DNA of 64,000 nt from JASHPR01 sp963842355 (GCA_963842355.1 CAWJGC010000013.1:248001-312000); one strand, 5' to 3'. Positions 1-7,835 are shown, numbered from the stretch's first letter. Notes: a model not told the origin generated them from the letters alone. Program-made: numbers and translations.

Positions 1-11
1 CCCGCCGCCCT

Positions 12-599
12 ATGAGCGAGGGGCACCACGAGCCGGCGCCGTGGCTGGCGGTCATCGACATGCAGCGGGTGTTCGCCGAGCCGGACAGCGCGTGGTTCAC
101 GCCGCGGTTCGCCGAGATCGTCGGCCCGGTCCGGGCGCTGGCCCGGGCGTTGCGGCCGCGCGTGGTGTTCACCAGGTTCGTCGCGCCGCAGGCGCCCGCC
201 GGGGCGTGGCGGCGGTACTACGAGCAGTGGCCGTTCGCCCGGCAGCCGCCCGGCGCTCCGATCTACCAGCTCACCAGCGACTTCGCCGACGAGCCCGGCC
301 CGACCCTGGACGTGACCACGTTCAGCAAGTGGGGCCCGGAACTGGCAGCACGCGTCGGCGACGGCGGGCGGCTGGTGCTCGCGGGCGTGTCGACCGACTG
401 CTGCGTGCTGTCCACCGCGGTGGCCGCGGCCGACGCGGGCGTGGCTGTGCAGGTCGTGGCCGACGCCTGCGCCGGGGTGAACGACGTGACCCACGCCCAG
501 GCGCTGGACATCATGCGGCTGTATGCCCCGCTGATCGAGGTGACCAGCCTGGCGGGCGTCCTGCCCGACCCGGGAGCCGGATCGATCGGGCGGGGGTAG
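12..599 (+). CDS. Isochorismatase-family cysteine hydrolase
   Basis: A 195-residue protein of the usual length for the isochorismatase-like cysteine hydrolase fold. The family triad is visible: Asp16 in AVIDMQ, Lys106 in FSKWGPEL and the nucleophile Cys131 in STDCCVLSTA. The DxHxxxH metal site of true nicotinamidases is not seen, so the substrate (amide, carbamoyl or vinyl-ether type) is open. No clear ribosome-binding site precedes the ATG, and the frame stays open to the window edge, so a start further upstream is possible. The stop lies 5 bases before the GTG of the ADP-ribosylglycohydrolase gene, so the two are probably co-transcribed with the kinase behind them. Confidence 0.85.
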   Translation: MSEGHHEPAPWLAVIDMQRVFAEPDSAWFTPRFAEIVGPVRALARALRPRVVFTRFVAPQAPAGAWRRYYEQWPFARQPPGAPIYQLTSDFADEPGPTLDVTTFSKWGPELAARVGDGGRLVLAGVSTDCCVLSTAVAAADAGVAVQVVADACAGVNDVTHAQALDIMRLYAPLIEVTSLAGVLPDPGAGSIGRG

Positions 600-604
600 C
601 CGGA

Positions 605-1657
605 GTGGGCGGGGAGGTGGCGTTCAAGCATGAAAGTCAGTCGCGCGCGGCGGGGGCGCTGTACGGGCTGGCGATCGGTGACGCGCTGGGCATGCCGACG
701 CAGTCCCTGTCCCGGGCGCGGATCGTGGCCCGGTACGGCCCGCTGCTCGGCGGCTTCGAGCCGGCGCCGCCGGACCATCCGCTCGCCGCCGGGTTGCCCG
801 CGGGTTCGGTCACCGACGACACCGAGCAGGCGCTGCTGCTCGCCCGGCTGCTGATCGAGGGAGGTGGCCGGGTGGATCCGGCCGAGCTGGCCCGGCGGCT
901 GGTCGCGTGGGAGGAGTCGGTGCGCGCGCGGGGCTCCCTGGACCTGCTCGGCCCGTCCACGCGGCGGGCCGTGGCCGAACTGCTGGCCGGGGCGGACATC
1001 GACCAGGCGGGCAGGCTCGGGGCCACGAACGGCGCGGCGATGCGGATCGCGCCGGTCGGCATCGCGACGCCGTGCGCGGATCTTGGCGTGCTGGTGGACC
1101 GGGTGGTCGAAGCCAGCCGGGTGACGCACCACACCGGCGTCGCCCTGGCCGGGGCCGCCGCGGTCGCGGCCGCGGTCAGCGCCGGGCTGGACGGGGCCAC
1201 GGTGCCGGACGCGACGGCCTGGGCCGTCGCCGCCGCGCAGCGCGGCGCCCGGCGCGGGCACTGGGTGGCCGCCGCCGACGTGTCCGCCCGGATCGGCTGG
1301 GCCACAGGGCTGGTCGCCGGGCTGGGGCCGGACGCGGCGGCGTCGGCGATCTTTACGCTCGTCGGGACCAGCCTGGCGGCGCAGGAGTCGGTCCCCGCCG
1401 CGTTCGCCGTGCTGGCGGCCAGCCCGGACGACCCGTGGCTGGCCTGCCGGCTGGCCGCGTCCCTCGGCGGCGACTGCGACACGATCGCCGCGATGACCGG
1501 TGCCATCGCCGGAGCGTGTCACGGCGAGGCGGCCCTGCCCGAGAGCGCGCGCCGCACCGTCGCCGCGGTCAACGACCTGCCGCTGGCCGAGACCGCCGCC
1601 GGCCTGCTCGCGCTGCGGTACGAGACCGTTCCGGCGCCGACCTGGCCGACTCAGTGA
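605..1657 (+). CDS. ADP-ribosylglycohydrolase family protein
   Basis: About 350 residues, the normal size for the DraG/ARH fold, an all-helical binuclear-metal hydrolase that removes ADP-ribose or related groups. The metal ligand signatures are all present: GDALGMP near residue 25, TDDT at 70-73, TNGAAMR near 141 and GGDCDT at 288-293, so the enzyme looks active. I chose GTG at 605, just after the preceding stop; GTG at 617 is also possible. The stop overlaps the start of the next gene (GTGA), indicating translational coupling to a PfkB kinase. The ligand could be ADP-ribosylated protein, ADP-ribose or another nucleoside conjugate. Confidence 0.88.
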   Translation: MGGEVAFKHESQSRAAGALYGLAIGDALGMPTQSLSRARIVARYGPLLGGFEPAPPDHPLAAGLPAGSVTDDTEQALLLARLLIEGGGRVDPAELARRLVAWEESVRARGSLDLLGPSTRRAVAELLAGADIDQAGRLGATNGAAMRIAPVGIATPCADLGVLVDRVVEASRVTHHTGVALAGAAAVAAAVSAGLDGATVPDATAWAVAAAQRGARRGHWVAAADVSARIGWATGLVAGLGPDAAASAIFTLVGTSLAAQESVPAAFAVLAASPDDPWLACRLAASLGGDCDTIAAMTGAIAGACHGEAALPESARRTVAAVNDLPLAETAAGLLALRYETVPAPTWPTQ

Positions 1658-2673
1658 CGCGGCGTTTCGACCGGCTGCTGCATCTGGGCAACGTGGTCGT
1701 CGACGTCGTGGTCGAGGTCCCGGCCCTGCCCGCGCGAGGCGGCGACGTCCTGGCCTCAGCCACCCAGGTGACTCCCGGCGGGGGCTTCAACGTGATGGTG
1801 GCCGCCGCGGCGCAGGGGCTGCCGGTCGCCTACGCGGGCGGCTACGGCACCGGGCCGTTCGCCTCGCTGGCGCTCGCCGCGCTGCGGGCCGCGGGCATCG
1901 AGGTGCTGCAGCCGCCGAAGGCGCGGCTCGACACCGGCTTCGTGGTGACCGTGGTCGACGCCGGGGGCGAGCGGACGTTCGTGACCAGCCGCGGGGCCGA
2001 GGCGGCCGTGACAGCGGCTGACCTGCGGGCGGTGCGGCCCGGGCCCCGGGACGCGGTCTACCTGTCCGGATATGCGCTCCTGCGCTCCGGCGGCGGCCGG
2101 CCGCCGCTGCTCGGGTGGCTGGACCGGCTCGACCGGCCCGCCCGGCCCGACCGCCCCGCCCGGCCGAACCTGGTGTTCTTCGACCCTGGGCCGCTGGTGG
2201 GGTCGCTGCCCGGCGGCGTGCTGGATCGCGTGCTGCGGCGGGCAGACTGGCTCACCTGCAACGCTCAGGAGGCCGCCGTGCTCACCGGCCGCGACGACCC
2301 GCGGGCCGCGGCCAGCGCGCTCACCGCGGCCTCCCGGGAGGACCTCGGGCGGATTCAGGCCTCCCGGGAGGGCTTGGGGCGGCGCGGGGGGGTGCTGGTG
2401 CGGACCGGCCCGGCCGGGTGCTGGCTCGGCCTGGCCGGTCCCGGCCCCCCGGCCCCGCCGGTGCACGTGCCCGGCTTCCGGGTCGACGCGGTCGACACGA
2501 ACGGGGCGGGCGACGCGCACGCCGGGACCTTCATCGCCGCGCTGGCCAGAGGCGATGACGCCCTGGACGCGGCGCGGACCGCGAACGCCGCCGCGGCGCT
2601 GTCGGTGACCAGGCGCGGCCCGGCCACCGCGCCGTCCGCGGCCGAACTGGCGCGGTTCCTCGCCACCCGGTGA
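1654..2673 (+). CDS. PfkB-family carbohydrate/nucleoside kinase
   Basis: 339 residues with the ribokinase fold. The N-terminal GGGFNVMVAAAAQG is the sugar-binding PfkB signature 1, and DTNGAGDAHAG near residue 280 carries the anion hole and catalytic Asp of signature 2. Start is GTG at 1654, overlapping the ADP-ribosylglycohydrolase stop by four bases, so the proteins are probably made together. The pairing suggests that the sugar or nucleoside released by the hydrolase is phosphorylated here. Family membership alone cannot decide between ribose, fructose, pseudouridine or another substrate. A GGGAGG-like duplicated segment near 2335-2375 encodes a local SREDLGRIQ/SREGLGR repeat. Confidence 0.88.
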   Translation: MTRRFDRLLHLGNVVVDVVVEVPALPARGGDVLASATQVTPGGGFNVMVAAAAQGLPVAYAGGYGTGPFASLALAALRAAGIEVLQPPKARLDTGFVVTVVDAGGERTFVTSRGAEAAVTAADLRAVRPGPRDAVYLSGYALLRSGGGRPPLLGWLDRLDRPARPDRPARPNLVFFDPGPLVGSLPGGVLDRVLRRADWLTCNAQEAAVLTGRDDPRAAASALTAASREDLGRIQASREGLGRRGGVLVRTGPAGCWLGLAGPGPPAPPVHVPGFRVDAVDTNGAGDAHAGTFIAALARGDDALDAARTANAAAALSVTRRGPATAPSAAELARFLATR

Positions 2674-2682
2674 AGGCTGCCG

Positions 2683-2877
2683 TCAGGCCCGGTCGGCCTC
2701 GGTGCGCTGCAGGTACGCCACGATCTGGTCGCGGAGGTCGACCAGGTCCTCGCCGTGGACCATCACGGGAGGCGTGGCCCCGCGGATCCGGGCGTGCCAG
2801 AGCCGGTCAATGCCCTGCCAGGCCTCCCAGCCGGGGAACTGCCCGGCAATCTCCGACGCGTAGTTGTTGAAATCCAT
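2683..2877 (-). CDS. Small conserved-type hypothetical protein (64 aa)
   Basis: A 64-residue acidic protein starting MDFNNYASEIAGQFPGWEAW, with no membrane segment or signal peptide. I do not recognise a named domain. It is divergent from the short GntR regulator and ends 9 bases from the PfkB stop. A TATCAT hexamer on the minus strand lies exactly 7 bases before the ATG, the geometry of a leaderless actinobacterial gene, which supports both the start and the reality of the gene. Its position beside the regulator suggests a partner role, but no function can be assigned. Confidence 0.6.
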   Translation of the reverse strand: MDFNNYASEIAGQFPGWEAWQGIDRLWHARIRGATPPVMVHGEDLVDLRDQIVAYLQRTEADRA

Positions 2878-2890
2878 GATGTCGATGATA
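2878..2890 (-). promoter_or_regulatory. Leaderless -10 element for the 64-aa gene
   Basis: Minus-strand TATCAT at 2890-2885 is separated by 7 bases from the ATG whose first base is 2877. This matches the TANNNT-N7-start arrangement of leaderless mRNAs. Confidence 0.5.
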
Positions 2891-2895
2891 CAGCT

Positions 2896-2940
2896 ATGTC
2901 AAGCCATGCTAAGCAATGTCTTGTCTGGTTTCCGCATGTC
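2896..2940. repeat. Three ATGTC boxes at exact 20-bp spacing
   Basis: ATGTC occurs at 2896-2900, 2916-2920 and 2936-2940, each 20 bases apart (two helical turns), in the intergenic space between two divergent genes. A further ATGTC overlaps the 64-aa start at 2879. They are candidate direct-repeat operator sites, probably for the adjacent GntR protein. Confidence 0.4.
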
Positions 2941-2949
2941 CGAGCCGGT

Positions 2950-2955
2950 TAAGTT
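2950..2955 (+). promoter_or_regulatory. Leaderless -10 element for the short GntR gene
   Basis: TAAGTT lies 6 bases before the GTG at 2962 and no Shine-Dalgarno sequence is present, so transcription probably begins at the start codon. Confidence 0.5.
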
Positions 2956-2961
2956 ACCCGA

Positions 2962-3294
2962 GTGAAGATCGAGATCGATCCGAGCTCGCCGGTCCATCCC
3001 TACCGGCAGCTCGCGGACCGGCTGCGGGAGTTGATCGCGTCCGGCGAGATCACCAGCCAGCTCCCGTCGATCACCAAGCTCACCGAGGCCACCATGCTGG
3101 CGGTCGGCACCGTCCGCCGGGGGATCGACATCCTGGTCAAGGAAGGTCTTGTTGAAACCGTACCCGGCCGCGGCACTTTCGTAATCGAGCCACGCCCGTC
3201 GACATCCGGCTCGGCCGGCGGCAAGGCCCGTCCGGCCCCCGGGCGGACGCGCTCGTCCGAGGTGCCGCGCCCGCACGGCCACGTCCGTCACTAA
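2962..3294 (+). CDS. Short GntR-family transcriptional regulator
   Basis: 110 residues, consisting almost entirely of a GntR winged helix (residues about 10-75: PYRQLADRLRELI, then LPSITKLTEATMLAVGTVRRGIDIL and LVETVPGRGTFV) with a short Pro/Ser-rich tail. There is no FCD or UTRA effector domain, so ligand sensing, if any, is not through the usual C-terminal domain. The GTG start is leaderless, with TAAGTT 6 bases upstream. It lies between the ADP-ribose/kinase operon and the HisD-like operon and could control either, or the divergent small gene. Three 20-bp-spaced ATGTC boxes upstream are candidate autoregulatory sites. Confidence 0.85.
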   Translation: MKIEIDPSSPVHPYRQLADRLRELIASGEITSQLPSITKLTEATMLAVGTVRRGIDILVKEGLVETVPGRGTFVIEPRPSTSGSAGGKARPAPGRTRSSEVPRPHGHVRH

Positions 3295-3297
3295 CCG

Positions 3298-3424
3298 GCG
3301 CCCGCGCAGCCCGCCAGCCCGCGCCCGCGCAGCCCGCCAGCCCGCGCCCGCGCAGCCCGCCTGCAGGCGCATCGCCGGCGCGTTGCTGTCGCTATGGCGG
3401 CACCGCCGGCGCGTTGCTGTCGCT
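3298..3424. repeat. GC-rich direct repeats in the intergenic region
   Basis: A 23-bp unit beginning GCGCCCGCGCAGCCC starts at 3298, 3321 and 3344 (third copy partial). A 21-bp unit CGCCGGCGCGTTGCTGTCGC(T) occurs at 3373-3393 and 3404-3424. They fill most of the gap between the GntR gene and the HisD-like gene. No gene or obvious hairpin terminator is seen here. Confidence 0.7.
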
Positions 3425-3568
3425 GCCGCGGGGTGGCGCGGGGTGCGCGGGGTGCGCGGGCCGGTGATTCAGCGTGCGGTGAGCCCGCGGCAGCAGGCGG
3501 GCTGCGGCGCCCGAGCGGGCTCGTAGGAGCATGTGCATGAGAGATGAGCACCATTGAGGGAGACGCGC

Positions 3569-4903
3569 ATGACGACCAGCGGGCCGATCCGGGTGATCGG
3601 GGCGTGGGACGAACTCGGCGGTGACGAACGCTCCCGGGTCCTGGATCGCGGCCTGGACCAGATTTTCGATCCGGCGCTGCGCCGTAGCGTCAGCGAGATC
3701 ATCGAGGACGTCCGGGCCCACGGCGACGCCGCGGTCGCGCAGGCGCTGCGCCGCTACGACCAGTGCGACGTCGACGCGTCCGCGTTGCGCGTGACCGACG
3801 ACGAGTTCGCTGCGGCGCGCGAGTCCGTGCGGCCCGCCCTGCTGGCGGCGATCCGCGACGGCATCGACCACGTGCGCAGGTTCAACGAGCAACTCGCGGC
3901 GCGCGGGGACTGGAGCTTCGAGAGCGAGCCGGGGCTCACGGTCGGCGAGAAGGTGACGCCGATCGCCAGCGCGGGCCTGTTCGTGCCCAGCGGCAAGGCG
4001 TCGTACCCGTCGGTGCTGGTGCAGATCGGCACGCCCGCCGTCGTCGCCGGGGTGCCGGAGATCGCCGTCGTGGTGCCGCCGGTGCCGGGCACCGCGGGGA
4101 CCGTCGACGCGGCGGTGCTGGTCACCGCCGACGAACTGGGCCTCCGGTCGGTGTTCCGGGCCAACGGCCCGGCCGGCGTGGCCGCGCTCGCCTTCGGCAC
4201 CGAGACGTTCCCGAAGGTACGGAAGATCCTCGGCCCGGGCAGTCCCGCGGTCACCTGCGCCCAGGTGGAGGTGCAGCGCTACGGCGTCGTCACGATCATG
4301 CTGCTCGGCCCGAGCGAGAGCCTCATCATCGCCGACGACAGCGCCGACGTCCGGCTGCTCGCGGCCGACCTGCTGAACGAGGCGGAGCACGGCCCGGACT
4401 CCTCCAGCCTGCTCGTCACCGACAGCGCGGCGCTGCTGGCCGGCGCGCAGGCGGAGGTGGCCAGGCAGATGGAGGCGCTGCCCGAGCCGCGCCGGGCCTA
4501 CGCGGCCGCGGCCCTGGGCCGCAACGGCGGCGCGGTGCTGGTCCGCGACCTGGTCCAGGCGGCCGAGGTCGCCAACGCGTACGCGCCCGAGCACATGCAG
4601 ATCGCGGTGCGCGACGAGGACGCCGTGCTCGGCTCGATCCAGCACGCCGGCGAGATCCTGCTCGGGCAGTGGACGCCTGTCTCCGCGGCGAATTACCTCA
4701 TCGGGTGCCCGGCCTCGCTGCCGACCAGCGGCTTCGCGAAGGTGAACGGCGGCGTCACGGTGGACGCGTTCCGAAAGCGGACCGCCGTCGCACGGGCCGA
4801 CCGGCGTTCGCTGACCCGGATGAGCGGGCCCATCCTCGAGCTGGCCGGCCACGAGGGGTTTCCCGCGCACGGGGCCGCGGTCCGGATCAGGCTCGAGCCA
4901 TGA
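3569..4903 (+). CDS. HisD-like NAD-dependent dehydrogenase (histidinol dehydrogenase family, atypical)
   Basis: 444 residues aligning end to end with histidinol dehydrogenase. The catalytic Glu-His of APEHMQI is kept, as are AEHGPDS and the terminal GFPAHGAAVRIR histidine. However, the zinc-ligand Gln of the LLSQAEH motif is Glu (LLNEAEH), the next ligand Asp is Asn (AANYLIG), and the usual NHVLPT histidine is Ser (CPASLPTSG). With no other his gene nearby, it is more likely a catabolic alcohol or polyol dehydrogenase of the HpsN kind than a histidine-biosynthesis enzyme. I chose ATG 3569, with GAGGGAG upstream, over TTG 3554. Its stop overlaps the next start (ATGA). Confidence 0.82.
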   Translation: MTTSGPIRVIGAWDELGGDERSRVLDRGLDQIFDPALRRSVSEIIEDVRAHGDAAVAQALRRYDQCDVDASALRVTDDEFAAARESVRPALLAAIRDGIDHVRRFNEQLAARGDWSFESEPGLTVGEKVTPIASAGLFVPSGKASYPSVLVQIGTPAVVAGVPEIAVVVPPVPGTAGTVDAAVLVTADELGLRSVFRANGPAGVAALAFGTETFPKVRKILGPGSPAVTCAQVEVQRYGVVTIMLLGPSESLIIADDSADVRLLAADLLNEAEHGPDSSSLLVTDSAALLAGAQAEVARQMEALPEPRRAYAAAALGRNGGAVLVRDLVQAAEVANAYAPEHMQIAVRDEDAVLGSIQHAGEILLGQWTPVSAANYLIGCPASLPTSGFAKVNGGVTVDAFRKRTAVARADRRSLTRMSGPILELAGHEGFPAHGAAVRIRLEP

Positions 4904-6123
4904 GGTACCGGGAGATCCGCGAGCTGCTGCGCATGCAGCGGTTCGAGCCGGACCGCGGCCGGCGGGTGCTGGCCCGGTGCCACGACCTCGCCGACCTCAG
5001 GCGGGCCGCGCGGCGCCGGCTGCCCGGACCGGTCTTCGGCTACGTCGACGGGGCCGCCGACGACGAGATCACGATGCGGGCCAACCGGGCGGCGCTGCGC
5101 CGCTGGGAGTTCCGGCCCCGGGTGCTGCGCGACGTGACGCGGCCGGACCTGCGCGTGTCGCCGGCGGGGCTGGGCGCAAGCTTTCCCGTGCCGCTCGGGC
5201 TCGCCCCGACCGGGTACACGCGGATGATCCACCCGGCCGGGGAGCTCGCGGTCGCCCGGGCGGCGTCGTCCCGCGGCGTGCCGTACGGCCTGTCGACATG
5301 CGGGACGGTCACGATCGAGGAACTGGCCGCGACCGGGCACCGCGATCTGTGGTTCCAGCTCTACGTGATGCGCGACCGCAAGCTCACGCACGCGCTGATC
5401 GACCGGGCCGCGGCCGCGGGCTTCCGGGCCCTCGAGGTCACGGTCGACACGCCGGTCGGCGGCCGGCGCACCCGGGACCTGCGGTCCGGCCTCACGATCC
5501 CGCCTGAGCTCACCGCGGGCGCCCTGATCGACATCGGTATGCATCCCGGCTACTGGCTCTCGATGCTGCGCGCCCCCGCGCTCAGGTTCGCCAGCCTCAA
5601 CACGCCCGGCGCCGAAATAGCCAGCTCGATCGCTGACATCACGTCGCTGTTCGACGCGAGCCTGGACTGGGATGACCTTGATCACATCCGGGCCCGGTGG
5701 CCGGGCGCGCTGCTGGTGAAGGGCCCGCTCGGCCCGGCCGACGCGGTCCGGGCGGTTTCGGCCGGGGTCGACGGGATCCACCTGTCCAACCATGGCGGCC
5801 GTCAGCTCGACCGCTGCGCCGCGACCGTCGACCTGATCCGGCCGGTACGGGAGGCGATCGGCGACCGCGTCGCCCTGATCGCCGACTCGGGCATCCGCCA
5901 CGGCGGCGACATCGCCGTGGCGATCGCGCGCGGGGCGGACATGTGCGTGATCGGCCGCGGATACCTGTACGGCCTGGCCGCCGCCGGGCAGCCGGGAGTC
6001 GAGCACGCCATCGACCTCCTGACCGCGCAGCTGCGCCGCACGATGCAGCTTCTCGGCGTGGTCTCGGTCGCTGAGCTCCGGCACGGCGGCGACGAGCTGG
6101 TCGTCCCGGCCGGCGGCCGGTGA
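4900..6123 (+). CDS. FMN-dependent alpha-hydroxy-acid dehydrogenase (LldD family)
   Basis: 407 residues with the TIM-barrel fold that oxidises L-2-hydroxyacids to 2-oxoacids. Visible signatures are the N-terminal GYVDGAADDE, LGLAPTGYTRM, TVDTPVGGRRTRDL, the FMN-binding Lys in LLVKGPL, the catalytic His with neighbouring Arg in LSNHGGRQLD, and the phosphate-binding IADSGIRHGGD and VIGRGYLYG. Length and motifs are complete. The ATG overlaps the HisD-like stop by four bases, so the two act in one pathway. An inference is that the HisD-like enzyme makes a 2-hydroxyacid which this enzyme converts to the ketoacid. Lactate, glycolate and mandelate are all possible substrates. Confidence 0.88.
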   Translation: MRYREIRELLRMQRFEPDRGRRVLARCHDLADLRRAARRRLPGPVFGYVDGAADDEITMRANRAALRRWEFRPRVLRDVTRPDLRVSPAGLGASFPVPLGLAPTGYTRMIHPAGELAVARAASSRGVPYGLSTCGTVTIEELAATGHRDLWFQLYVMRDRKLTHALIDRAAAAGFRALEVTVDTPVGGRRTRDLRSGLTIPPELTAGALIDIGMHPGYWLSMLRAPALRFASLNTPGAEIASSIADITSLFDASLDWDDLDHIRARWPGALLVKGPLGPADAVRAVSAGVDGIHLSNHGGRQLDRCAATVDLIRPVREAIGDRVALIADSGIRHGGDIAVAIARGADMCVIGRGYLYGLAAAGQPGVEHAIDLLTAQLRRTMQLLGVVSVAELRHGGDELVVPAGGR

Positions 6124-6265
6124 GCGAGCGGGGAACACCGCATGAGCGAGCTGACGGGGTGCGGCGCCGTCTGGACTGAGGAGCGAGGGACGAGCGACGA
6201 GGGAAGAGGGCGTCTTCAGGCGCCCGGAAGCGAGCGGGGAACACAGCATGAGCGAGCTGACGGGG
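6123..6265 (+). repeat. Duplicated translation-initiation segment of the SDR gene
   Basis: A 37-bp segment (AGCGAGCGGGGAACAC, then GCATGAGCGAGCTGACGGGG) occurs at 6123-6159 and again at 6229-6265 with one mismatch. The second copy carries the true SDR start at 6248. The first, at 6142, opens a 75-codon out-of-frame reading frame running past the real start. The offset of 106 bases is not a multiple of three. Confidence 0.8.
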
Positions 6266-6985
6266 CACCGGCGGGTGCTCATCTCCGGCGGCACGAGCGG
6301 AATCGGCTACGCGTGCGCGGAGCGCCTCGCGGCGCGCGGCGAGGCGGTATGGGTGCTCGGATCCAGTGACGAGTCCGTGGCCGCGGCCCGGGCGCGGCTG
6401 CCGCTGGCGGGCGCCGCGGCCTGCGACGTCTCTGACGAGCAGCAGGTCGGGGCGGCCGTGTCCGCCGCCGCGGCCCAGCTCGGCGGGTTCGACGGCGTCT
6501 TCGTCAGCGCCGGCGTCGACGGTCAGGGAGTCCCCGCGACCGAACTGGACGCGGCCGGCCTGCGCCGCGTGCTCGACGTCAACGCCGTGGGGGCGTTCCT
6601 GGTCGCGCGCGCGGCCCTGGCATCGCTGCGCCGGCCGGGTGCCATCGTGCTCAACGCCTCCGCCAACGCCATCCGGCCGGAACGGGACTTCCTCGACTAC
6701 AACGCGAGCAAGGCCGCCGTGGTCTCGATCGCCAAATCACTCGCGCTCGAGCTGAGCGCCGACGGCGTCGCGGTGACCGCCCTGTGCCCCGGGTACTTCC
6801 CGACGCGCATGACCGCGCCGTTCCTCGACGACCCGGCCACCCGGGCGGAGCTGCTGGCCCGCATCCCGGCCGGCCGGTTCGGCACGCTCCCCGAGATCGC
6901 GGCCGTCGTGGACTTCCTGCTCAGCCCCGACGCCGCGTTCATGACCGGCGGCGTCGTCTCACTGGACGGCGGTTCGAGCATCTGA
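6248..6985 (+). CDS. Short-chain dehydrogenase/reductase
   Basis: 245 residues, a classical SDR. The Rossmann glycine motif SGGTSGIG is at 14-21. Active-site residues are the Ser in LNASANA and Tyr/Lys in YNASKAA, and the terminal GGVVSLDGGSS is typical. The nucleotide preference is not clear. GAGCGGGGA upstream of the ATG serves as ribosome-binding site; this whole initiation region is duplicated 106 bases upstream, which may dampen translation. It follows the hydroxyacid dehydrogenase by 124 bases and probably contributes an oxidation or reduction step in the same pathway. Confidence 0.87.
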   Translation: MSELTGHRRVLISGGTSGIGYACAERLAARGEAVWVLGSSDESVAAARARLPLAGAAACDVSDEQQVGAAVSAAAAQLGGFDGVFVSAGVDGQGVPATELDAAGLRRVLDVNAVGAFLVARAALASLRRPGAIVLNASANAIRPERDFLDYNASKAAVVSIAKSLALELSADGVAVTALCPGYFPTRMTAPFLDDPATRAELLARIPAGRFGTLPEIAAVVDFLLSPDAAFMTGGVVSLDGGSSI

Positions 6986-6996
6986 CGGGCACGGCT

Positions 6997-7002
6997 TAAC
7001 CT
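6997..7002 (+). promoter_or_regulatory. Possible leaderless -10 for the hydrolase gene
   Basis: TAACCT ends 5 bases before the ATG at 7008 and no Shine-Dalgarno sequence is visible. The spacing is slightly shorter than the 6-7 bases seen at other starts in this window. Confidence 0.3.
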
Positions 7003-7007
7003 GAATT

Positions 7008-7796
7008 ATGCGCTCTCATTACCTGCTGATGCTGCACGGGCAGCCTGGTTCGGCGGCGGACTGGCGGCGGGTGCAGGCGCGGCTCCCGGCCTCGATCGAC
7101 TCCGTCGCGGTCGACCGGCCCGGATACGGTTCCAGCCGGCAGCCCGCCGCCGGTTTCGCCGGGAACGCCCGCGCCGTGCTGGCCGAGCTTGACTCCCGCG
7201 GCATCGACCGGGCGGTGCTGGTCGGGCACTCCTACGGCGGCGGGGTGGCCCTGGCGACTGCGAGCCTGGCCCCGGACCGGGTCGAGGCGCTGGTCCTGCT
7301 CGCGAGCGTGGGCCCGGGATGCCTGAACGCCGTGGACTCGCTGCTGGCCGCGCGCGGCGTGGGACCGGCCTGCGCGCTGGTCGCCTTCCGGCTGACCCCC
7401 TGGATGGCCCGGGCCCGGCTGGCCCGGCTGGCGCGGGCCAGCGGCCGGCCGCTGGATCCGGACGAGCACGTGTACTGGGACATCTGGGGCCACTCCGGCG
7501 GAGACCACCACCCGCTGTGGCGCACGTTCCTGGACGAGCAGCGGGCCCTGGTGCGTGAAGCTGATCAACTGACGGCGGTGCTTCCCGGGATCCGGGTGCC
7601 CGCGCTGCTGCTCGCCGACCCGCGCGACACGCTCGTGCCCGTCGCGACCGCGCGCCGGCTGAAGCAGGCCCTGCCGGACGCCAGGCTGCGCCTGATCAGG
7701 GGACCTGGCCATCATCTGCCGCGGCGGGCCCCGGACGAGGTCGCCGACGCGATAACGGGCTTCCTGGCGTCGCTGGACGACGCCCGGCCGGGTTAG
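7008..7796 (+). CDS. Alpha/beta-fold hydrolase
   Basis: 262 residues. The oxyanion-hole HGQPG is at 15-19, the nucleophile elbow GHSYGGG has Ser as nucleophile, and the acid (LADPRDTLVP) and histidine (GPGHHLPRRAP) follow in the expected order, so the triad is complete. There is no signal peptide, so it acts in the cytoplasm. It lies 22 bases after the SDR stop, possibly with its own leaderless promoter. The substrate (ester, lactone, C-C bond or haloalkane) cannot be read from the sequence. Confidence 0.85.
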   Translation: MRSHYLLMLHGQPGSAADWRRVQARLPASIDSVAVDRPGYGSSRQPAAGFAGNARAVLAELDSRGIDRAVLVGHSYGGGVALATASLAPDRVEALVLLASVGPGCLNAVDSLLAARGVGPACALVAFRLTPWMARARLARLARASGRPLDPDEHVYWDIWGHSGGDHHPLWRTFLDEQRALVREADQLTAVLPGIRVPALLLADPRDTLVPVATARRLKQALPDARLRLIRGPGHHLPRRAPDEVADAITGFLASLDDARPG

Positions 7797-7835
7797 CCAG
7801 TGCCGGGCGAGGCCCGCGGAAGCCTGCGGCCGATC

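Noticed and set aside
263..1522. Long minus-strand open frame of about 419 codons antisense to the first two genes
   Set aside because: It is Arg/Gly/Pro-rich without any domain and mirrors the third-position GC bias of the real plus-strand genes; many such shadows occur across the window.
3569..4903. Histidine biosynthesis gene hisD
   Set aside because: No other his gene is nearby, two zinc ligands and the NHVLPT histidine are altered, and the gene is coupled to a hydroxyacid dehydrogenase.
6142..6369. 75-codon frame starting MSELTGCGAVW upstream of the SDR
   Set aside because: It starts on a duplicated copy of the SDR initiation region and runs out of frame into the SDR gene; treated as a uORF, not a gene.
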